A DNA stretch of 10,674 bases from Acidocella sp. 35-58-6 (GTDB taxonomy: Bacteria > Pseudomonadota > Alphaproteobacteria > Acetobacterales > Acetobacteraceae), in contig NCFD01000015.1 of the NCBI GenBank assembly GCA_002281005.1, positions 1-10,674 of the forward strand, read 5' to 3'. Of this stretch, positions 1-8,240 are shown piece after piece; the first letter of the stretch is position 1; every line of letters begins with the position of its first letter. The position numbers were made by a program, and so were the translations under genes. Under the pieces are notes generated by a model, which worked only from the letters and a program-made list of their open reading frames with translations, did not search any database and was not told the DNA's origin.

Positions 1-60
1 TATGGTTTCAATGCCGAACCGCTATCTCCTCACGCTTCGGCGGTGCACCACAACGATGGG

Positions 61-465
61 CTATACACTCACCTGCTGAACCCAATCGGGCAGATTATAA
101 TAATTTGAAATCCGCGCCACCTTGCCATCGCGGATCGTGAAAAATGCCCCTGCCGGCAATATGTACTTTTGTCGGTGCGCGGGGGGCAGCCCTTCGTCGG
201 CTTCAAGATATTCACCGTACACCATAAACTCAGCCGCCGCCCGGTCTCCTGCCGGGTTGGTCAACACCACAATGTCGATCAGCATTTCCTTATAACAGCG
301 CGTCATCCGCGCCCAAAATGCGGCAAAAGCCGCCTTGCCAATTTCGCGCTCACCCTGGTTGATATCATGCACCACATCATCGGTCAGCAACGCCATGAAG
401 GCTGCCTCATCACCGGCGTTAAAGGCGGCGTAATAATCCCTGATCAATTGTTCCGTCGCGTTCAT
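61..465 (-). CDS. SnoaL-like / ketosteroid isomerase-related protein (NTF2-like fold)
   Basis: A complete 134-residue protein of the NTF2-like superfamily, close to the group annotated 'ketosteroid isomerase-related protein'. What is seen: an N-terminal helix with the typical YYAAFNAGD segment (about residues 11-19), then LLTDDVVHDINQG (about 26-38), GKAAFAAFWARM, and a C-terminal half with DEGLPPAH, LPAGAFF and YYNLPDWVQQV, all characteristic of this small family. The length is usual for a single cone-shaped alpha+beta barrel domain. No signal peptide or membrane segment is visible, so it should be cytoplasmic. Members of the superfamily bind small hydrophobic ligands; the substrate, if any, is unknown and catalysis is not established. 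The ATG at 465 is preceded by a strong ribosome binding site. It lies 84 bases downstream of the MoxR-cluster end on the same strand, so it may be read through from that cluster or have its own promoter. Family assignment is confident, function is not. Confidence 0.9.
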   Translation of the reverse strand: MNATEQLIRDYYAAFNAGDEAAFMALLTDDVVHDINQGEREIGKAAFAAFWARMTRCYKEMLIDIVVLTNPAGDRAAAEFMVYGEYLEADEGLPPAHRQKYILPAGAFFTIRDGKVARISNYYNLPDWVQQVSV

Positions 466-470
466 CCTAA

Positions 471-476
471 CCTCCC
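471..476 (-). promoter_or_regulatory. Ribosome binding site of the SnoaL-like gene
   Basis: The minus strand reads GGGAGG here, five bases before the ATG at 465. It is the best Shine-Dalgarno match in the window and fixes the start of the SnoaL-like gene. The internal genes of the neighbouring cluster, which use overlapping stops and starts, lack such a site. Confidence 0.75.
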
Positions 477-549
477 ATGCCGCGTGTATGACAACCAGTA
501 ACCATCGGCACCAATGGTGCGTACGCCAAAATAATTTTGAACGGCAAGG

Positions 550-2538
550 TTATAAACGTCCGCCACGCTCACGCCACCAGCCTGCCGCCAGCAGCGCCAG
601 TGCCAGCAGCATCGCGGGCAGCGGCGGCAGCAATGGCACATCGCGCGTGCCGGTTACCTGTACCGCACCACGGCGTTTCAGCATGGCTGCCAAATCCGGC
701 ACCGGCGCACGCTCCAGCCAGACCTCGCGCCCCACCCCATGCAGCGGCATGGCACTGGCTGCTAAATCCTGAAATTCCTGCGCGTTGGCTTCACTGACAG
801 CCGCATAAGCGCTCAAGCCGCCTTCAGTCACCTGCCATACGCTGGGCGAGGCTGCCCCTAGTTCGCCTGCATACACGCCTGGGGCGGTCTGCTGCAGCGG
901 CAATGTTATGGCATGGCCGTCAGGTGACGTAACAGTTGCCGGGCCAGGGCTGGTGGCCGCCAGAGTCTGCCTGATAATTCCCAAATGCCCATCGCTGATT
1001 TTAGCGGCCAAAAATTCCGGCTCCAGCGCCGGTTCACGCAGCAGCCAATGCACCACCCGGCGCAGCAGCGGCAGCGCTGGGCCGTCATGGGAACCGCCTT
1101 TGGTCCACAGCCATAACTGGTCCGACAGCAGCATCCCCACCCGACCCTTCGCCTCGCTCGCCAGCACCAGCAGCGGCCAGTTATCAGGCCCGCCGGTCAT
1201 CAGCACGTCACCTGCCACCGGAGCAGACGCCTCGAGCCGTGCCCAGGGTGCTAGAGCCATCCCGGCCACTGGGGCTGTCACCGGATGGCGCGATCCAATG
1301 CTGGTTACCTGCGGCGCAAATGGCTCTGTCACTGTTCCAGGCGCCACTGGCGTTGCGGGTAACACGGCGGCCAGTGGCGTGCCTGCCAGCGAATCCGCCC
1401 CTGCAAATTCCGGCCCCACCTGCACCAGCAGCGCCCCGCCGCCCTGCACATATTTAGCAATGTTCGCCAGATATTGCGGCGGCAGCAAACCGTTAGAATC
1501 AAACTCGTCAAATATAATCAGATTAAACTTGGTGATGTCAGTATCAAACAACTGCGCCACCGGAAACGGCACCAGCGCCACGTCAGCGGGCGGGGCGTCA
1601 ACCACCTCACCGGGCGTGCGTAAAATAGTAAAATGCACCAACTCCACGGCTGGATCAGATTTCAACAGCAACCGCCAGGAGCGTTCACTCTGGTTGGGGT
1701 TCCCTGAGATCAACAGCACGTCAAGTTTTTTGGTGATCCCGTTCAACGTAAACGCCACCTGGTCGTTCACCGTGGAAACTTCGCCCGGCAGTGCTGCAAC
1801 ATTGGCCACCACCACCGCCGCCCCGGCGTGGCGCACCGGCACATTCACTGAAACCACCTGCCCCACCGGCACCATACCCTGCCATACTTGCGTGCCATCC
1901 TCGGCCACGCCCACCGGCACCAGCAACCCGGCATCGGCCACACCATGATCAAAAACTTCGAGCTGCAAACTATCATCTTTACCAACCAGCCCGTAGGCGG
2001 GTGCCGCCACCAGCCGCAACTCGCGGTCGGTTTCCTCTGCCTTCGCGGTCAACAGCACGGTCATTGGCGCCATAAACGGCAGAGTCTGCGGCACATCCGA
2101 AATCTGACCATCGGTGATGGCCAATACGCCTGCCAATTGCGCCGGGGGCACATCGGCAAGCGCCTGCCCCAGCACCGCAAACAGCGAGGTGCCCCCGGCA
2201 TCGGCCGCCGGCACCGGCACCACCCGCATCTCCAAGCCTGGTAACTTTGCTGCCTGAGCCTGCAAATTTGCCAAGGCAGCCTGGGCCAGCGCGGCCCGGC
2301 CGGCGATTTGCATCGACTGCGATTGATCCACCGCCACCAGCACCACGTCCGGCAGGGGCCGGGTGGTTTGCTGCACCAGCAATGGCCCGGACAGGATCCC
2401 AAGCAACAACCCAAAACCTGCCAGCCGCCACAGCACACCGCGCGCCCGGGTCACCAACCCCAATAGCACCGCCGCCGCCGCCAGCGCCGCAATGCCGCCA
2501 AACAGTGCCCAACCCAGCGGCGGAATAAATATAATCAA
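550..2538 (-). CDS. Membrane protein with VWA domain and glutamine-amidotransferase-like domain
   Basis: A 662-residue protein, last gene of the MoxR cluster. Two hydrophobic helices (about 8-30 and 36-56) flank a positively charged loop (R31, R33, R38). By the positive-inside rule, the following large domain is periplasmic. A VWA domain follows, with a complete MIDAS set: DQSQS at 71-75, T117 in GGTS and D143 in ITDGQ. A beta-rich stretch (about 170-265) leads to a class I amidotransferase-like alpha/beta domain from about 272 (KLDVLLISGNPNQSERSWR) through IIFDEFDSNG and YVQGGGALLVQVGPEF (about 341-378). A C-terminal helix (about 638-655) ends in WWRERGGRL. The protein has no cysteine, so the amidotransferase-like fold cannot use the usual Cys nucleophile and is probably a binding domain. 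The only reasonable start is TTG at 2538, which overlaps the TGA of the preceding gene (TTGA); later starts would cut into the first membrane helix. No Shine-Dalgarno is seen, suggesting translational coupling. It is the likely metal-dependent VWA partner of the MoxR ATPase; this role is inferred. Confidence 0.85.
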   Translation of the reverse strand: MIIFIPPLGWALFGGIAALAAAAVLLGLVTRARGVLWRLAGFGLLLGILSGPLLVQQTTRPLPDVVLVAVDQSQSMQIAGRAALAQAALANLQAQAAKLPGLEMRVVPVPAADAGGTSLFAVLGQALADVPPAQLAGVLAITDGQISDVPQTLPFMAPMTVLLTAKAEETDRELRLVAAPAYGLVGKDDSLQLEVFDHGVADAGLLVPVGVAEDGTQVWQGMVPVGQVVSVNVPVRHAGAAVVVANVAALPGEVSTVNDQVAFTLNGITKKLDVLLISGNPNQSERSWRLLLKSDPAVELVHFTILRTPGEVVDAPPADVALVPFPVAQLFDTDITKFNLIIFDEFDSNGLLPPQYLANIAKYVQGGGALLVQVGPEFAGADSLAGTPLAAVLPATPVAPGTVTEPFAPQVTSIGSRHPVTAPVAGMALAPWARLEASAPVAGDVLMTGGPDNWPLLVLASEAKGRVGMLLSDQLWLWTKGGSHDGPALPLLRRVVHWLLREPALEPEFLAAKISDGHLGIIRQTLAATSPGPATVTSPDGHAITLPLQQTAPGVYAGELGAASPSVWQVTEGGLSAYAAVSEANAQEFQDLAASAMPLHGVGREVWLERAPVPDLAAMLKRRGAVQVTGTRDVPLLPPLPAMLLALALLAAGWWRERGGRL

Positions 2539-5141
2539 GGCGCGCTCAACTTGTTTAGCAACGCAGGCAGGCTGGCCTGGTCCGCCTTGTAACTGCCGGT
2601 TAATGCATAGATCACTAAATTCGTGCCGAACCGGTCGGCCAAAATCCGCTGGTCATCACCGTCAGGCAGCGGTGTCTGCTCGGGGTTGCCGGCATTATCG
2701 CGTGCCCATGCGCCTACCCAGTCGTTCTGCGCCATAATCACCGGGCTCACCCCATCGGCATCACGGGCGGCCTCATTGGCAATCAGTACCGGGGCTCCCA
2801 CAAAGCGGCCCGGAAAATCCAGTACGATATAAAAACAATGAGCCAGCACATTGTCAGTGGTTAGGGGCTGCAATTGCGGCAAATTCAAACAGGCCGTGTC
2901 GCGCTGCACCGCATCGGCAGCGCCCGGTGCAAACCCGGCGCCACTTCCTGCTGCTCCCGCATCGCCGCCCGGCGTATCGATCACCAGCAGGCCGCCATGC
3001 TGCATATAGCTTACAAGCGCCTCACATGCAGCGGCTGAAGGTGCGGCACTACCCGGCAATACCGGCCAGTAGATCATCGGATACAGGCTGATATCATCAA
3101 CCCCCGGCGTCAGCCCCACCGGCGCACCCAACTGCGCTGAGGTGTGAGCCGACACCAGCGCCGATAAATAACTCATCCCGTCCGCTGTAATTTGATCCGT
3201 TGCGGCATCGCCCGTCAGCACATAACCGAGCGTGGTGCCCAATGCGGCATCCTGCGCGTTCGCGTGCCCAGCGCCCACCAACAGCAGCAGCGCCACAACA
3301 ACGGCCCCGCGCAACCGCAACAGGCCGCGCAACAACAACGAAATGATCAAATCCACCGCCAGCATCACCACCGCCGCCGCCAGCAGCCATGGCCCGAATG
3401 GCAACGGCTCTGCGGCACCATCAAAAGCCACGGCCCCCGGCAGGGCTGCCGCCACCACGGGCGGCACATGCCCACCCATGTTCAATGCCAGCATCGCCGC
3501 CCCGCCGCCGTACAGCCCCGGCGGATGCTCCGGCGATACCATCAGGTCCGGCAGTTCCCGTGCTGTCACGCTCGCCGTCCCCGCCGCCGTCTCCAACCCG
3601 CCAGACCCATTCAGCGCCTGCGCCAGCGGCAGCGGCGCGTCGGGCTTCGGCGGTGCCCCTTGCGCCAGTTGCACCAACCGCCCCAGCATCGCCGGATACA
3701 ACCCTGACAGTGCCAAATTCGACCACGCGGCATTCGCGCTGGTCAGCACCGAAACCAGATACCCCGCCCCCATCTGCCGCCCCAGCACCAAGGGCGTACC
3801 GTCATGCAGGCTGGCCCACACGGTGCCGGGGCTCAGTTGCGTCGGGTCTGCCAAAATCTGCCGTGAGACGCTTACCCCGGTATCCGCCGGCAATCCCGCA
3901 AATGGCGACGCCGCTGCGAACGGTGCCAGACTCTGCGGCGCACTCCAGGTCAGCGCTCCGCCCAAGCGGCGGTCTCCGGCCAGCAGCACGTCTGGTGCCA
4001 GAGAGTCCGGCGCATCGGCGGTCAGGGGTCCGGCGAAACGGATCAGCACGCCGCCACGATTGATAAACCCCCGCAACGCCTGAATTTGCGTGTCATTAAA
4101 CGGCGCGTCCGCCGCAATGATCACATTCACCTTGGCCGCTAACAAAGCCGCCACATCCCCTGTCATCGTCTCGCTCCCCAGTGGCACCGCCCGCCGGACG
4201 TAATACAGCGACCCAAGAAACGGTGCTTCGGCATTGCCCGCACCCGCCAGTAACCCCACCATGCCGCCGCGCGCGGTGTTATCCAGCAGCAAGGTCCCGC
4301 CAACCGACGCAGGCCCTGTTAGCACCAGCCGCACCACCGCGTTACGCACCGCCACCGGAAGCGCCAGATGCGCCTCATCATCGGCAAAAGCGGCATTGGC
4401 CAGCACATCGCCCGTGGCGGTTTCCGCCAGCACGCGCCCGCTGCGCCCCCCGGCGGCCAGATGCACCGCTAACTCTCCGTTTGCTAATAAGCGTGGCGCC
4501 GCCAGCAAGGTTGCCACCACCCCATCGCTTAAAATCCGAGATGGATGCAAAGCTGTCATAAAAGCCCCGAAACCCGGACCATCCGTAATGCCATCTGCAA
4601 GATACACTACATCGCCTGTCGCACCCCGCAGGGCCCGCGCTGCACCGGCGCGGTCAACCGGCCAAGGCTCCGGCACCATCGCCGCCAGCATCTGTGCGGC
4701 CTGCACCGCGGGCATGACGCCTTGAACCCGGGGCGTGGCATTACTGGCATCGCGGGCCGTGGCCAGCACCGAGACACCCCGCTTGGCCTGCTCGGCGCTT
4801 GCCACCACCTGCAAAGCCGCATCTCGCCGCGCCGCCCAGTCACCGGCCGAGGCCCAGCCATTATCAATCACCAGCAGCACCGGGCCACGGCCCGGCAGCG
4901 CTGGTGGCGGGTGCAGTTGCGGCCCCGCCAGACCCACAATCACCAACGCGGCAATCAACAACCGCAGCAACAGCAACCATAGCGGCATCCGGGCCGGGGT
5001 GCGCTCTACGGTTGCCAGCCCGCGCAGCAGCGCCAATGGCGGAAACCGCACGCGCCGCGCCGCCGGTGGCGTGAGTCGCAATAAAAAATACAGCCCCGGC
5101 AGTGCCAGCAACCCCAGCAACACCAAGGGCGCTGAAAACAT
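2535..5141 (-). CDS. BatA-like N-terminal / DUF4159 fusion membrane protein
   Basis: An 868-residue protein from ATG 5141, or 869 from GTG 5144, which lies immediately in front. Positions below count from the GTG. Residues 1-78 form the aerotolerance-regulator (BatA) N-terminal domain: helix about 5-23, the R-PPAARRVRFPPLALL stretch, and a second helix about 54-74. A VWA-like domain begins at VLLVIDNGWASAGDW (about 89-103). The expected DxSxS is replaced by DNGWA, so its metal site is degenerate. A second alpha/beta region (about 295-470) resembles an amidotransferase-like fold. Two further helices (about 583-605 and 613-627) precede an AxA-type sequence, HANA-QD (about 627-632). The DUF4159 domain then runs to the end (about 635-865), with LDFPGRFVGAPV and the family hallmark RFGTNLVIYALTGSYKADQ. 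The stop of the preceding DUF58 gene overlaps the ATG as TGATG. In alphaproteobacteria this architecture commonly accompanies MoxR and DUF58 genes. A structural or scaffold partner of the MoxR/VWA system is likely; its biochemical activity is unknown. Confidence 0.88.
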   Translation of the reverse strand: MFSAPLVLLGLLALPGLYFLLRLTPPAARRVRFPPLALLRGLATVERTPARMPLWLLLLRLLIAALVIVGLAGPQLHPPPALPGRGPVLLVIDNGWASAGDWAARRDAALQVVASAEQAKRGVSVLATARDASNATPRVQGVMPAVQAAQMLAAMVPEPWPVDRAGAARALRGATGDVVYLADGITDGPGFGAFMTALHPSRILSDGVVATLLAAPRLLANGELAVHLAAGGRSGRVLAETATGDVLANAAFADDEAHLALPVAVRNAVVRLVLTGPASVGGTLLLDNTARGGMVGLLAGAGNAEAPFLGSLYYVRRAVPLGSETMTGDVAALLAAKVNVIIAADAPFNDTQIQALRGFINRGGVLIRFAGPLTADAPDSLAPDVLLAGDRRLGGALTWSAPQSLAPFAAASPFAGLPADTGVSVSRQILADPTQLSPGTVWASLHDGTPLVLGRQMGAGYLVSVLTSANAAWSNLALSGLYPAMLGRLVQLAQGAPPKPDAPLPLAQALNGSGGLETAAGTASVTARELPDLMVSPEHPPGLYGGGAAMLALNMGGHVPPVVAAALPGAVAFDGAAEPLPFGPWLLAAAVVMLAVDLIISLLLRGLLRLRGAVVVALLLLVGAGHANAQDAALGTTLGYVLTGDAATDQITADGMSYLSALVSAHTSAQLGAPVGLTPGVDDISLYPMIYWPVLPGSAAPSAAACEALVSYMQHGGLLVIDTPGGDAGAAGSGAGFAPGAADAVQRDTACLNLPQLQPLTTDNVLAHCFYIVLDFPGRFVGAPVLIANEAARDADGVSPVIMAQNDWVGAWARDNAGNPEQTPLPDGDDQRILADRFGTNLVIYALTGSYKADQASLPALLNKLSAP

Positions 5142-5940
5142 CACGCTTGCCGCAGAGCCTGGTACAACGCCGCCAAGGCCATCGCCGGCGGTGCATCGGT
5201 GCGATGAAACAGCGGTGTCTGACCGCTGCGTTGCGCCGCCGCCACCACCGCTGCCTTTTGCGCCTGCAACCGGGCCTGATACGCCGCCTGCCAGCTCTGC
5301 GCCCGCGCCGCCTCAACCGGTGCGCCATACCCTTCAAACACCACCCGACCCGCATACGGAAAATCACACTCCGCCGGGTCCAGCACCTGCATCACCGCCC
5401 CGCCGGGGGCGGTGGCGAACACCGGGTCAGGTGTTAAAAAATCCCCAAACACCACATGCCGCGCCTTCGGATCATCATGCGCCGTACCGGCATCAGCCAG
5501 CAAAGCCTGCGCCAATTTTGGCAAAGCCAGCCGCCCTGAAAAAGCGGCAGTCACCCCCGCCAGCGCCACCCGCTCACCAGCCTCCAGCAACAGGCAACTC
5601 AATGCCAGCAGCAGTAGTGCCGCGCGCTCGCGCTTGCTCGGTAAATCCGGCATCGAGGCAAACGCCAACCCCGGCGTATCCTGCAAGTGCACCATGCAAA
5701 CCGCTGGCACCTGCGCTTCGCGCTCGCGCAGCAGCAATCGTTCACCGGTGGCGCTGCGCCGCCAGTCAATTCGCCGGGCTTCGTCGCCTTCCTGAAAATC
5801 CCGGAACTGCCAGAAGGCTTCCCCGGCCCCGGCCCGCCTGCGCCCATGCACACCGGCCGCCACCACATGCGCCAGACGCTCCGCCGCCAGCAATAACCGG
5901 GGCAGCCCCGCCGCTAACGCCTCAGCCTGCGCAACCTGAT

Positions 5941-5944
<4 letters not shown>
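5141..5944 (-). CDS. DUF58 domain protein (short, soluble type)
   Basis: A 267-residue protein with the DUF58 signature at about residues 41-76: GEAFWQFRDFQEGD, then RRIDW, RRSA and the LLLRERE strand. Longer DUF58 proteins begin with two membrane helices. This one does not, and appears cytoplasmic or peripherally attached, as in other short alphaproteobacterial members next to moxR. DUF58 domains have a VWA-like fold. Here the strand that would carry the metal motif reads HLQDTPGLAF (about 86-95), so the serines of DxSxS are missing. The start is taken as TTG at 5944, overlapping the TGA of the MoxR gene (TTGA). No ATG or GTG occurs near it, and a later start would remove conserved N-terminal sequence. 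Its stop overlaps the start of the next gene. DUF58 proteins accompany MoxR ATPases in many bacteria and are presumed direct partners; that role is inferred from context. Confidence 0.92.
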
Positions 5945-6924
<980 letters not shown>

Positions 6925-6977
6925 CGGCCTGCCTTATTCATTTGATTGCTGTGTATCTCTACCTATATCAGACCCTG
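6925..6977. promoter_or_regulatory. Divergent promoter region between the MoxR and DUF1285 genes
   Basis: This is the only gap between two divergent gene clusters, and it is visibly richer in A and T than its surroundings, so both promoters are expected here. A weak plus-strand candidate is TTGATT (6942-6947), a 16-base spacer and TATATC (6964-6969), four of six matches in each box. It would start transcription near 6976. On the minus strand TATAGG can be read over the same bases, with no convincing -35. No operator-like inverted repeat was found. The region is well supported as the promoter location; the exact boxes are tentative. Confidence 0.4.
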
Positions 6978-7625
6978 ATGAGAACAGCTTCAGCCAGGAA
7001 TAGCCAAATTGTGAGTCACCCCGAGGGCGAACCCATCCAGCCACCAGCCGCCCCCGCCAACGATGCTAACGCTTGCGCAAAAATCTCTGGCACCCAAACC
7101 ACGCGTAAACCAGTCGATTGCGGGCACCTGCCCTTTCTCATCAAACGCGACGGCACCTGGCTGTATCGCGGCTCGCCCATTACCCGTAAACCCATGGTCT
7201 GCCTGTTCTCCACCATCCTTAAACGCGACGAAGATGGCAGATACCTGCTGGAATCTCCCGCCGAACGCGGCTTCATCGACGTTGAGGACGTTCCCTTTAT
7301 CGCTGTCGAGCTCGACTGGTCCGGCCACGGCAAAACCCAAACCCTGTGCTTCCGCACCAACACCGACCAATGCATCACCGCCGGGCCCGAACACCCCATC
7401 CGGATCGCACATGATTTGCTCACATGCGAACCAACGCCCTATCTTCATATTCGTGATGGACAAGGCCGATTCCCCGTTGAGGCGCGTATCAACCGCGCCA
7501 CCTACTACGAACTCGTCGCCCTCGCCGAGCCCGGCACCGTGCGCGGCCGCCCGGTACTGGGCGTATGGTCTGAAGGCGTCTTCTTCTCACTCGGAGATCT
7601 GCCGGCAGGCTGCGGGAAGCCGTAA
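6978..7625 (+). CDS. DUF1285 domain protein
   Basis: A 215-residue protein from ATG 6978. The DUF1285 core is clear: LPFLIKRDGTWLYRGSPITR followed by KPMVCLFSTILKRDEDGRY, then a VEDVPFIAVEL segment, CFRTNTDQ, EHPIRI, PYLHIRDGQGRFPVEARINRATYYELV, and a terminal GVWSEGVFFSLGDL. It should be cytoplasmic, with no signal peptide or membrane helix. Known family structures show two small domains, and a signalling or binding role has been proposed; no activity is established. The N-terminal 35 or so residues are not conserved-looking, so the start is uncertain. ATG 6978 has no Shine-Dalgarno. GTG 7011 has AGGAAT (6996-7001) nine bases upstream and would give 204 residues. TTG 6942 is also in frame but lies on the possible -35. 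Seven cysteines in about 215 residues is unusual against the neighbours. It is followed after 60 bases by the NUDIX gene, and the trio DUF1285, NUDIX, CCA enzyme is a familiar alphaproteobacterial order. Confidence 0.88.
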   Translation: MRTASARNSQIVSHPEGEPIQPPAAPANDANACAKISGTQTTRKPVDCGHLPFLIKRDGTWLYRGSPITRKPMVCLFSTILKRDEDGRYLLESPAERGFIDVEDVPFIAVELDWSGHGKTQTLCFRTNTDQCITAGPEHPIRIAHDLLTCEPTPYLHIRDGQGRFPVEARINRATYYELVALAEPGTVRGRPVLGVWSEGVFFSLGDLPAGCGKP

Positions 7626-7685
7626 GGCCCCGCGCTCTGCCCATGAGCCCCACCAAGCGGTGACCCTCTGGCCTTCCCCCCTCTC

Positions 7686-8240
7686 ATGACCGCCGCCGAG
7701 CTCCGCGCCCGACTAAGCTCGTTGGTTCATGCACCGTTAGCAGTGGCGGACCATCGGCAAGCCGCGGTGTTGGCGGTTCTGGAGCCAGGGCGCGGCGTTT
7801 GGCTGACGCGGCGGACCAATGATTTGCCGAGCCATGCCGGGCAGGTGGCGTTTCCAGGCGGCAAAATCGAGGCGTTTGACCACTCGCCCGAGGCTGCGGC
7901 CTTGCGCGAAGCGTGGGAGGAAATCGGGCTTGCCCCGGAGGCTGTTGAGCTTTTGGGACGGATGGATGACCACATCACCGGTACCGGGTTTCATATTGTG
8001 CCGGTGGTGGGGCTGGTGGCGCCAAATGTTACATTCAATGCGGCGGCCGGCGAGGTGGCGGAGATTTTTTGTCTGGGGTTTGATGTTTTGTTAAACCCTC
8101 ACGCGCCGCAGCGCCGCCACGCCACCATTCGCGGTGAGGAGCGCAGCTTCTGGGTTTGGCCGCATCCTGACCATTTCATCTGGGGCGCAACGGCGGCAAT
8201 TTTGGTGAATTTGGCGCAGCACCTGCGCGGTGCCGCGTGA
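7686..8240 (+). CDS. NUDIX hydrolase, CoA pyrophosphatase type
   Basis: A 184-residue NUDIX enzyme. The CoA pyrophosphatase signature upstream of the Nudix box is present: WLTRRTNDLPSHAGQVAFPGG (about 39-59), matching the LLTxRSxxLxxHxGQVxFPGG pattern. It is followed by the Nudix box, with REAWEEIGL at about 74-82 supplying the metal-binding glutamates. Family members hydrolyse coenzyme A and its derivatives to 4'-phosphopantetheine and 3',5'-ADP in the cytoplasm, a housekeeping role in CoA turnover. The length is normal and the C-terminal FIWGATAAILVNLAQ helix is intact. No Shine-Dalgarno is visible before ATG 7686; the preceding bases are almost purely pyrimidine. The last codons overlap the CCA gene by GTGA (8237-8240), so the two are probably translationally coupled. 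Substrate is inferred from the family motif. A general NUDIX activity is near certain. Confidence 0.93.
   Translation: MTAAELRARLSSLVHAPLAVADHRQAAVLAVLEPGRGVWLTRRTNDLPSHAGQVAFPGGKIEAFDHSPEAAALREAWEEIGLAPEAVELLGRMDDHITGTGFHIVPVVGLVAPNVTFNAAAGEVAEIFCLGFDVLLNPHAPQRRHATIRGEERSFWVWPHPDHFIWGATAAILVNLAQHLRGAA

Noticed and set aside
1..108. Plus-strand frame open from the left edge to a TGA at 106, possibly the end of a gene outside the window
   Set aside because: Only 35 codons are visible, they match nothing I recognise, and nearly half overlap the end of the SnoaL-like gene on the other strand. Cannot be supported.
508..539. Two short palindromes (gcaccaatggtgc at 508-520, caaaataattttg at 527-539) as a terminator for the MoxR cluster
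   Set aside because: Each stem is only five base pairs, the second is almost all A-T, and neither is followed by a T tract on the minus strand. They could still hold the promoter of the SnoaL-like gene, but no good -35/-10 pair was found.
908..1948. A 346-codon plus-strand open frame opposite the VWA/amidotransferase-like gene
   Set aside because: Serine/threonine/alanine-rich shadow translation without motifs; the opposite strand has an intact MIDAS-containing protein.
2460..2500. GCC/CGC-rich run resembling a triplet repeat
   Set aside because: It encodes the alanine-rich first membrane helix of the VWA protein, which explains the composition.
7599..7608. Ten-base palindrome ctgccggcag at the end of the DUF1285 gene
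   Set aside because: It is inside coding sequence, has no loop or T tract, and a 10-base palindrome is easily due to chance in GC-rich DNA.
7643..7663. Six-codon frame MSPTKR between the DUF1285 and NUDIX genes
   Set aside because: No ribosome binding site, no overlap with the next start, and too short to separate from chance.
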